From contig JANPWX010000097.1 in assembly GCA_024734555.1 (NCBI GenBank), positions 3,265,423-3,329,422 of the forward strand: a stretch of 64,000 nt of DNA, in the 5' to 3' direction. Source of the DNA: Trochalopteron elliotii (Eukaryota > Chordata > Aves > Passeriformes > Leiothrichidae). A program made the position numbers and the translations under genes. Below the pieces are notes generated by a model, which worked only from the letters and a program-made list of their open reading frames with translations, was not told where the DNA came from and searched no databases. Numbering within the stretch: the stretch's first letter is position 1; the number at the start of each line of letters is the position of its first letter. Positions 51,019 to 61,654 of this stretch are shown here, one piece after another.

Positions 51019-54000
51019 CAGGGTTGCTGGAGGGCCAGAACACTCCAAGCCCTGGGGTAAGAAGGGAAATGGCTGCTTCCCCTCCCGAAGCATTTGATGT
51101 CTCCTCTAGTGTGTGCAGTGGTGGCCTAGGGAGGGGGGAGGCAGTGATCCTCACCACTACATAGCTCTGTGGGTCAAGCAAGTGCTGAGGCCACTACTAT
51201 GACTTCAGAGCAGCTGATCCTCCAAAGAGGAGTCAGTGTCTTAAACCTACAGTAATTTCCTTGGGCTTTTGAATTTAGTAACTTCAATATTATTACCCCA
51301 GTGTCTGGCCACATGAGTGTATTTTAGTCTCCCAGTGGGAAGTTTTGCTCCAAAGGGAGAAAGCCTTGAAGGTTATTTTTCAAGGCTCTGCAGATCACAT
51401 TGATTTCCTTCATACCCTTTTCTATTCATCTCCTTGTCCTGATTTAATACTAATGATCTGGCCACAGTTCTTCATACTGCTTTAATTTCGCCTCAATTTG
51501 TAAAAATTTCTCGTCAAAATCTTTACACAAACCTACAGTAGAAACATTAATATCTGAAAAAAATTATCTAAATCACATAACCAAAGAGCTGCTTAATGTG
51601 CAAATTTGCCTATAAAAATTACAGTGAAAGCATTTGTGTTACTAGTAAAATGTCAGTGTAAGACACATCTGTTTCACAGCTAACAAAAGAGAAAATCTTG
51701 CTAATTGAAGGTGATGCTACTGGCTCAGCACTTCATTCATTGTTCTAGTTCCTGTTAACCTGTAATTTTATGTTTATTTTAAAGGGCTATAGTAGGACTA
51801 ATAAACACCAACTTCATTTGCTTCACAGCATTTGGCTATGCCAAAGAATATAAATTCAATTTCTCGCCTCACTTGTTGCCATCTTCCTTTTCCAAACAAA
51901 CCCATGTTTAAGGATAGCAGTGCTGTTCTGTGCCATTGGGTTCTGCTGTGAGTGTGAGCAGTGGAACACCTCCAGGATAACATGCCCAGAAGGGAGAATG
52001 TTCTCTTGTGTCTGGCTGGTTTCCCAGGAGGTTGTCTCACACCAGCTGTACAGTTACATTTAATCCATAGTATTATATTTACTCTCCTTCTATATTTTTT
52101 TCCTAATAGTAAAGAGACAAAGAAGGAAATGAATTATGTGAAGTGTTTCAATGCAGAGATTAGCCTGATCAAGAAATCCAAAAGAAAATGCAAACCAGTG
52201 CATTAGACATCTTTGTTTCTTTGTTTCTTTTAACAAGATCTCTGCAGAAAATACCTGTGAATATTAAGAAAATCACGATACTTACCCTCTTGTAAAGACA
52301 GGTAAAGACCCTCTTTTAACCTCTCTAAAGTTTACTGTGAAAATGCAACAGACCCTTTTAAAACACCTCCAAGTACATGACTGTAGATACTGAGGTAGTT
52401 TCTGTGCCCAGCATAAAATCCCACAATAAGCAAAGGAAATAAATAATTTGCCTCATTCAACATACTTTGATGCTATATTCTTAAAACTAAAAGCTTCAAG
52501 AAATGCTTTTAAAAATATTGAAATAATCTCTGGTATAATGAAGACATAGGAGATTTATTTCATAATAATGTGAGGCAACTGGATTGTAGCTCTTGGGTAG
52601 GCAGTAGGGAAAAAAAACAGCACAAGAGAGGAAGATTGATGTAGAATAACCTCAGTGTTTTCTGCCAAAATGCCTGCAATGATTATCTTCTTGCAATCAA
52701 AAAGCTGTCAAGAAAAACTCATATTAACTGAATGGAAAAGGTGAAAACCTTTTAGTGTGCCAAGGCTGTAATCATAATGAAAAATGACACCTGAATCTTA
52801 TCATGACAGTGAGTGTGAGTTGCATAATAAGACCCTATTTCCTCAAAGGCACATGGTATGAGACTTCTTTATAATCTGATAGAGTAAATTGAATGAAAAC
52901 ATGCCATGGATTTGTAATGCTGTTCCCTTCAAAATGGATATCTTGTTTTGTTGTGTTTTCATACTTGGATACAAGTTCTCCTTGATTATGTGGCAGAAAC
53001 AGCTCTCATGTTTAATCTCTGGACAGGAAAAAATAAGTATTTTCATTCCAGATTGAATATATATCTGCAGCTATATTTTCAAGAGGGAACAGCAATGGTT
53101 AGGCATTTATTCTTTGTGTTTAGTCACTTGGAGAAATGTTGCAGTTTTCAAATAAAATGAGCTCTTCAATAACTGTGAATTCAGTGGGATTTTCAATTCC
53201 CAGCAATTTTGAAAATATCCGATACTTACAGTAAATCACCCTAGAAATTTTTTGGTTTTCATCAGTGACTTCTTGAAATGCAGACTTAGGAGGCTAGGGC
53301 TTGTAAAAAATTAAGCCAGTGCAAGCCTTCCCACTTACTAACATTTTGAAAACTTAATGTGTAACACAGTAATAACATCAGTCATTACTCAGCTGAATAA
53401 TGACTGAATGTTAAGCAATAAGCCTAATTTACTTGTCAAGGAAAATGAACAAGTTGTAGTCAAAATTGTTGACACTAATCTCACATCAGTAAGTATATTT
53501 TTCTGAAGAAAATACTTTTGTGTTAGCTTGCAAAAGGCTTTTTGTGTAGCACGCTGCAAAACATTTCCTCCTCAAGGGCTTTCAGTTATGGAGGCCAAGA
53601 GGTATTCAAACAAGGAATAACATCACGTACTTAAAACCACTGAGGTAGTCTCATGTGCACTACCATGCAGGAAATTTAGCCTGCTTCAAAAAAGAATTAC
53701 TTTGTTTACTTCTTTTGAGAAAGAGCTGTCTCAGATAATCAGAGAGTCCATTCAATGCTCATGTTGTCTAAATACCAGCATATCTTATCTGAGACCAGCG
53801 GAACTGAACACCAGTACAAGAGGTAAAATCAGTGTTGCACATCTCACTGAGGCTGACTTTATTTTACAAAGTAAAATATCATTACTGAACATAGTATCTG
53901 ACTGAGGCTCAAAGGTAATGCTAGGTTTTGTCCTCCTAATCATATGGGATCAAAGACATGATTAATTTTACATGCTATGTTTTGGTAAGGAAGCGCTGCA

Positions 54001-57000
54001 ACCTTGGTGCAGCCACAGATAGAGGATGTCATACCTGCTGTTATTAATATGGAGAACCTGCAACCAGAGATGAGCTTGGAAAGACTCTATGCTTAGTATT
54101 GTTAATTGTTTGCATCACTGTAGTTTGTAGTTGTATAGTCTGGGATCCCAGTGTTCTGGGCACTGTGTAAATACAGAATTACGAGATGATGCCTGGAAAA
54201 TTTGCAGTCTAGCTGATTGCAAAGCCACTCGGACAATGGGTGGACAGATGCCATCAGCTGGAGAGGCAGTGAAAGTTCCTGCCAATTCCTCAAAGTGCTT
54301 CAGTCTGCCAACATGTGTCACCTTCATTTCACACTGGCTGAGCTTAAGCCAGCTGGCTTTCCTCCAGATCCTTCTTCGCATCAGGTATTTAGACTGCAGA
54401 GAATGAATTTTTCTGGGCTCAGGGAAGAGATGGGCAATAAATACTCTTGTTCACAAGAGTATGTGACAGTGTCTGTGAGACTATCTCAGTGTTTTTCAAA
54501 TAGATGGTGTTATTCCTTGGTTAAGTAGGTTATGGGCCTCCACAACTAAGAACCCTCCAGAAAGAAATGAAATGACCCCATACAAACATCTGGGAATTCT
54601 TTCAAAGGATTCGGAATGCTTCACAAGGTTCAGAAATTTGCTTCTCTCTGGCTCAGCAGGAGTGCTACTGTTCACAGATTCCTGATGTGAGCATATGGCA
54701 AAAATCCATGAATAATTTTGGGAAATAAATTAGTCACGAATTTTGCCCTTTACATTTGTGAAGTTCTTGAATTTGCTTGCTATCTAGAAATGTTTTGTGG
54801 TAAAGCCTTTTTCTCTGTAAGTCATCCACAAGCAACTCATTGTAAATATTCCTGAAGTGCAATTCATGACCTGCTGAACCCTGATCCTGCAAACACTTAC
54901 TCGCATTCTTCTTGTGATTAGTTCAATTAAATTCAAAGAAACTTTTACATGTGGTTGCAAAGTTAAGCCCAGGCATAAATGTCTGTAGGACAAAGGTTTA
55001 GGTTGTTCCATAACCCTTGATATTCTGTGTGCTATGTAGTCTCTGATGGTTTAATGAGACACAGGCAGTCAGAACCAGTGGGAAGTCAGGGGTTTTCAGT
55101 CCCAGGGTATTATTCCTGTTCCCTAACTGGAGAGTTATAGAATGTATCCTTATGAGTCTGAGGTTTGGGTTCTTTGAGTACATAATCCAGATTTGCTGGT
55201 AGCGATCCAATTTGAAATTAGCTTTGGAACACAGTTCAGTGCAAAGCAAAGGTCATTGAATCGAATTAACATAAGAAGCAGAGTGAATATTCATCAGCCT
55301 TATTTATGGCTTTGTAATCACTACAGACCCTTCTGTGCTGTGAACTTTGGGGAATGGGGAAAAGTACTGATAAGCAAATTCCTAGGCCTTGTAGCCAGCC
55401 ACAGTTGTAATGGAAAATGTCTACTAGAGCAGACCAGCAGATTTGTTCGCAGAAAATAAACCCAGAGTTTGAAACATTCACCTGGCTCACTGAAGGGAAA
55501 AGCAGAACCTAGGAATAGCTGTTGACTAGCATATTCAGCTACACAGTTAGCTAGTAGTATTAGTAGTAGTTTGCTATAGTATTTTGTCTACTACACATCT
55601 GGTGGTGAAAAGAATAGACAGCTATGGATAAATACAGATTTAACTCACAGATTGCATTTGGCTCTACAAACTCACTTGCTATTTTTGCTGTGTCTCTCTC
55701 ATTTTCAACAAACAGGAAGGCATCATAAAGAACTCCATTAGTTTTGCACCTATGTGTGCATCTAAATATAATCATCAATGACTAAGCAGAATTACTCTTT
55801 CATGTATGCTGGAAATATCCATACCATAATTTCAGTTCAGAGAAGTAATATTTAAATAGTCACAAAGCAATATCTCTGAACAATAAAAAAATTTCATATT
55901 TTATGAAAATAAAAGATAGCTTATTTTTCATTAAGATATTTAGCACACATTTCTATTTTTTTTCAAAATTTTCAGTATATTTGGTCCTTTAGGCTTTGAA
56001 TACAGAAAATTAACTTGGATTTATTTAGAGAAGTATTTTGTTAGTTCGAATTTTTTTCTCTCTCTGAGATTTGTATAGCTGAATTCACAATATCAAAGAA
56101 AGAGCTGGAAGGATGCAAAAATATTCCTAATAAAATGCTCTTAAACTCTCTGAAATACTTATATAAGAGAGTTTTGGATTCTTTTTTTCCAAAATAATGA
56201 CTTGTACAGGGATTAGGAAGGTGCATTGGAGTAAAGTAGTTTCTACAGGTGCTTTTTGGGGTTATGTGTGCTAGTAATTTCATCACACAAGAATAATGTG
56301 TTTCTGATTTATATAGATTAAAAGTGTTTATATGATAGCTAACATAGCCCACAATTTAAATCTGTATTTATATTAAAATTCACATTTACAGACAGAGATC
56401 CTCTTATGCCTCTCAACTCACACTCATAGGAAAGGATCATAAATAGGTTCTACTGACAAATGTATTCCATATATATTCTCAATAGTTTTCTGATGTTTTG
56501 AAATTAACCAAAGCCATTCTGTTAGCTGTATCCTATCTCTGCTGTTTCTAATGAATTGCTGTGATGCACCTTAGAGAAAGAAATCACAGTTTTACTTAGC
56601 CTCACTCAAGTTGACTGTACTATGCAAATATAAGGACAGTAATTTTGCTATGAGAAATTTAAAATTCATTGTGTCATTGTATTAAGAATAAAAAAAAATT
56701 GCCAGTATTTTCAGTAGCTGATACCATCGAGATGATTATATACAAGATAACTTCTTGAAAGTAGGTTTGTAATTGTATGCTTGGCAGTTACTTGCTCTAA
56801 AGAAGAATTTTATTTTATTTATTCTCTGAATCTGTTATTCAAATTCTGCTTCTAGTTCATTGCATTGAATTAAAAATAGTTTCACTGTAATGAGATCTGT
56901 TAGGGTGTGAAATGGTATTAAGAAAACCAATAACTAGGACAGAATACCTACAAAGAGCTCACTAAAGAGAACTCTGATGTTAGTATTTTTCTTGCTTTTT

Positions 57001-57099
57001 ATTTCACAGAAGGAAAGAACAAGTGAGATTCAGTAGCAAGTGTCGTTAGAAGGTTTCAAGGAGTGTCAGTATTTCAATCCAAGTATCTCTAGTGAATAC

Positions 57100-57370
57100 T
57101 GACATCCTGGGGAGGGATGCTGGGACCTGGAGGGACGATGTCACGTCCTCTTCTCTCCACATTGAGTGGAGATTCATTCTTCTGCCACAGCTCTCCTACT
57201 CTGGAGCAAGACAGCTCAAACTCCAGACTCTGGTGGGGCTACAGGACGTGAGGCTGTGCTGACACCATCTGTGTGCAGCACTGTGCCGAGATGAGTTGAG
57301 ACTCTCAGCTCCTTGCACACATGGCAGAGGTCAGCTTGCCACAGGCATGAGCCTGAGCTGGGGGTGAGAT
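57100..57370. other. GC-richer intronic block, unclassified
   Basis: About 270 bases stand out from the AT-rich surroundings by composition (for example GGGGAGGGATGCTGGGACCT near 57109-57128 and GAGGCTGTGCTGACACC near 57250). I see no in-frame SMOC2 exon and no transposon signature. It could be an old repeat or a constrained element. Confidence 0.4.
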
Positions 57371-58694
57371 GTGATGAATGAGCTCTTTTTATATTTCCCT
57401 GTCAGTGAGACTTAGCAGGGATTTTGAATTATTCTCCTACCAGAAGTGGGATGAACTACTCTGACCAGCCCACTTCTCCTGTAGGCACATGTATGTACCT
57501 GCATTTTTTTGCTTAGAGCTGGTTCTGTGACACGTTCCTCAGAGACAGAAGAGTTACTCTATGCTGTGTCAGTGAGCTCAACAGCCTCAGACAATGTTGG
57601 GTTCACTGCATGTATGATGTGACTCCTTGAGCATATCCACACTCTCCACTTATCAATGATTTCTATGTGTCTTAAAGCTACTGAGTGTTAGGTTACTATG
57701 TACAGCACTAGAAATGGCCACATTTTTCAGCACTTTGCACACTTATCTTTCAGAGTTCTCATGCAGACCTATTAAAGAATTGGAGTGTACTTAAGCATGA
57801 GGGAAAATTTTATTTTACAGCCCTTAAAACTGTCTCAGCATCTTTTGTCTTAGAAAAGCAGGAAGATTGCTTCTGAAAAAATGTGATTGATGCATCGTAT
57901 GCTGTATGTATATCAAAGGACTACTTTCTTTATACAATACAAGATTTTTTACAGCTGGCAACCCAGGACACTTAGTTAATTAGGAGCTCTTGGTAAATAT
58001 CTGCCTTCCTCCTTAGTAGTTCAGCTGGATCCAAGTTTTCCTATCGGCTTTGTGCAAAGCATAGTTCAGCATAATTGGGACACCAGCTGGACTGTAGAGT
58101 TTGGGGTCATCTAAACTTCATAAACAGCACCTACAGGGAGTTCATGCTCTAGGTGTCATTGACATTACCATATCAATTTGAACCAAAGTAATGGATAAAA
58201 ATAATTAATATTAGATATACAATCCTAATGTCAAATTTTGCAAAAAATTATTGTTCTCTGACTGAACTTAGTCTGGTTCCTACTGAATCAAAGGAAGCTA
58301 GTCTCTTTTAGAGAAAAATACTTTGTCCTCTGAATTCCTTAAGTTTTACTAATTTTTCCATGAAACTTTCCTATTGCAAGCTGGGCTAAATTTATTTTTG
58401 TTTTGCAAACACTAAAATGCCAATCTGTTATGAGCTGTTTGAAATCATGTTTTCTATTTCAACTGTCCACTTGCTTGGACACAATGCTGATTTCATCCAT
58501 TGTCTGCTGTTTTTCTTTTTCCCTTGTTCCTCCTTCTTGATTGAAAAAATGAAGGCAAGCAGAGCCGCAACATCTGTGTCTCACATGTTTACAAGTCCAT
58601 TTCATTAGTTCTATGAGCTGTCCAGGATTTATGTGTGGCATTTTGTTCACTAGGTGTAATTGTCAATAGGAAAAGTTTAATCCAATAGGGATTA

Positions 58695-58723
58695 CAAAAA
58701 AACCAAAACAAAAACAAAAACAA
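58695..58723. repeat. (CAAAAA)n A-rich simple repeat
   Basis: ACAAAAAAACCAAAACAAAA followed by further CAAAAA units. A short low-complexity tract in the last intron. Confidence 0.8.
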
Positions 58724-59739
58724 ATCACTTACTTGAACTTCCTATAAAAAATTAATTTCTTTAAACAGGTATTTTTACCCCCAAATTACCAGGGTACACA
58801 GTTCTCTTGGAGCCACGCTTGTGGTTCCAGGCATGCATCACACAATGTTACTGCAAACTTGGCAACTAAATTGATGAAAGAGATTAATGTGCAATACAGT
58901 GGCTGGACATGTAAGATCCAGGAATCGGGCTTTAATTTAGAGTTCCCTGTATGACCTGGTAAAAAAGAAGGCACATTACTGTGGTGCTGGCATTTCTGAT
59001 GTTTAGAAAAACAGGGCTTGCTCTCCATCGTGAGTTGTTTTTGCTTTTGAAGTTCATTAATTTCCCTGACATAGACATGTGGCTTGGTTAAACTAGGGTT
59101 ATTTGGGAAAGCAGGATTCTTCTGGGAGAGTGAAAACTATATGGTTTATTCTACAGTGAAACCTTGTTTTGTCAAATTCCTTAGCTGCTTGAGATTTAAG
59201 CTTGGAGGCCTAGCTAGAGTGTTGGGGTGAATGCTTTGTTGTTGCCAGCTCTCCTTCCTATCTGGCTGTGGGACATCTTGCAGACAGGCTTCACCTGATA
59301 GTCGCGTTGTGTGGAAGGCAGCAAGGGAAGGAGGAATGTGAACAGATATAAACTGTTCTGATTCTTTACAATCCACCCAACAAAGTTGCCCAGGAAAGCA
59401 GTTCAGGAAACTCCAGTTTAATATGAAAGGAGAGGTATGCATTTCTTATCATAATACTGTTGCTAAATTAATTTATTAAACCTGAATTCTTCATTTGGAA
59501 TCAAACATGGTTGTCTGGAGGGGGAGTGAAAAAACAAACAGATTAGACCCACTGGATCTTACTCTATTTGTAATTATATAGGTGGTAAAGAAAAGGTGAG
59601 CTCATTGTGGTGTACAGTGAATGTATTGATGCTTAAATTTTTTCCTTTTTCTACAATGCATTTCAGAAGATGTTCAACTGGGCAGAAAGAGAAGGGTACC
59701 TTGTATGCCGTATATCTTAGATGGAATTCACAGGTTGGC

Positions 59740-59771
59740 TAATGTTAGGACTGTTTTCAGTCCTAACATTA
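59740..59771. repeat. Perfect 14-bp hairpin with TTTT loop
   Basis: TAATGTTAGGACTG at 59740-59753, loop TTTT, then the exact reverse complement CAGTCCTAACATTA at 59758-59771. The next outward pair does not match, so the stem ends sharply. It could be a quasipalindrome made by template switching. It is too short for a typical precursor microRNA, which needs a stem of roughly 30 bp. Confidence 0.93.
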
Positions 59772-61421
59772 AGAAAGGAATATTTAAAAAAAAAAAAAAG
59801 TTGTTCTTTACAAATGAATTTTATAATTTTTTATTAAAGCAGGGATTCATACCATGTGCACAGGCTCGAGTTAAGCTCCCTCTCACAGATTTGTTTTCTC
59901 TCTCAGATGTTTAGCTTCAGAACTTTTCCTTAGTAACATTTGTAATTTGGACACAGATAGGAATTAATTGGGTTAATTTTCTTGTAGCCAGCCCAAAAGA
60001 CTAATTCCCTGAGCCCAAGTTTTCTTCTTGGTGATTTATCTCTGTTTACAGATAAAGCAGAACACTGTAATACAGGACATATAAAGTGAGGACATTCTAT
60101 ACTCATTATATTTTCAGTGGAGTCAACAAATAAATGCCTGTCATAAAAGAAGAGCAATTTATTCTTAAAATGTGCTTTGATACTCTGCATTTTTATTCTT
60201 TTTCATTGTTTCCTGGTAGCATTTCTAAACATATCAGCTTAATTAATGGAATCTCTCAAATACTTGAGAAATGAAAAATGATTCTTTTAATGCAGAAAAA
60301 ACCAGAAAATATATTAAATAAAGTTCACTAAAAATGATTGTACAATTTGAATTTGGAACTCCCATCCTTTTCCCTTTTCTTGATAGATTAATGAAATTCA
60401 TAGATCAAATCCATTCTGCTCCATCTCAACAACCCAAGATACACTTGATATTATGGACAAACCCAGGTGCTTTACTAAGTCAAGTCTTAAAGTTTGTTGA
60501 TGTTTTTGAAGGTACTGTGTGAGAACCTTGAGTTCCGTTTCTATTAAAAATTACACAATTGAATGAAACCTTTCTCATGAAAATGAATAAGAAAGTGACA
60601 GAAATTAAGGTTGAGCTCTGTATTGTGAATGGAAATTGTCAGGTTGAGATAGAATCACTGAACTACCCTATGCTTTTTTTTGCCCCTATAAATAATGTTT
60701 GGATTTTTTTCACTCTTTTCCATGACATCTGAGTGTTCCCTCCAGCTGCCCTATTTTTTCCAGTGTGCTCTGAATTCAACTTTACGCCACTGGATGTTGT
60801 ATTGTTTACTCTTTTAATGTCCCCTAAGTGAAATACTTTTATTGAATAATAGAGAAGCTTAAATGCTCAGTGTTAAATTGAACGGATTTAAAGATAGAAA
60901 ATAAAATACAACAGACTTAATGTGTTTTGATATCAAACAACAGGCTTCTCTTCTGTATTTGCTGAAAAAAGGTTTTAAGCAATGGCTTATAGTATAGAAG
61001 AATGACAAAGTGCTGCTTAAGCATCCATTCACACAACTCTGTTGTTTGGTGAGGCAGAAAGCCTCAAGACCAAACCATGCAAGGCAAAAAACCTTTTCAA
61101 TGTGAATTTGACTCTTCAGACTTGAAGTGCAGTGCCTTTATCTGGCAAAGCACTGAAGTCCATGCTCTTCTTTAAGCTCATGAATTCATTTGATCTAGTG
61201 AGAAGACTCTGTTGACACACTTGCCAGGCTTTTTGGAAGATGCTGGTTGCATTTCTTTACGCCATGCAGGATGCAACCCTGACTTAAACAACATGCTGTC
61301 CAGTTCTGATGCTATTGTTATTCTGTTGAAAATGTTTTAGTGTAGCAATAGGAATGGTTTCTGACATTCTCTTTGTTCTGAGGGTTTGCTCACAGCAAAA
61401 GGAACCCTTCTGTGGACACAC

Positions 61422-61654
61422 AATAGCTTGATGATTAGAGTACTCAGCTGAAGAGGAAAGAACATAGGTTCAAATCCTTGATCCAAACCAGACAGAGCTG
61501 GGAATTGAACCTAACTCTCTAGTGTCAGAGATTAGGGTATTCCACTGGGATAACAGCAAGCCAGGTTTCAACTCCCTGCTCTGTCTGGTTTGGATCAAGG
61601 AGTTGAACCTCAGTCTCCTCCATCTCAGCTGCGTGCCCTCATCACCAAGCTATT
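61422..61654. repeat. tRNA-like foldback repeat with 77-nt arms
   Basis: Two arms of 77 nt, 61422-61498 and 61578-61654, are reverse complements with scattered mismatches. The inner 24 bp (61475-61498 with 61578-61601) are perfect. Each arm read toward the centre resembles a decayed tRNA: AATAGCTTGATGATTAGAG (compare the tRNA D-arm and A-box region), CAGCTGAAGAGG, then GGTTCAAATCC (B-box-like). The 79-nt centre holds two more such B-box-like segments: GGTTTCAACTCC on plus, and GGTTCAATTCC on minus (61504-61514). So four tRNA-like modules alternate in orientation. No intact tRNA is present, because no acceptor stem was found. It could be a tRNA-derived SINE rearrangement or a non-autonomous DNA-transposon-like foldback. 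I recall similar sequences in turtles and crocodilians but cannot name the family with confidence. Confidence 0.75.

Noticed and set aside
54217..54528. Overlapping open frames on both strands, considered as an unknown exon or repeat
   Set aside because: No homology recognised, no consistent splice sites, and not required by the SMOC2 protein.
59740..59771. Possible microRNA precursor
   Set aside because: A 14-bp stem with a four-base loop is too short, and the flanks do not extend the pairing.
61422..61498. Possible functional tRNA gene
   Set aside because: A-box-like and B-box-like segments are visible but no acceptor stem or clear anticodon arm, and the sequence is embedded in an inverted repeat; better read as a tRNA-derived repeat.
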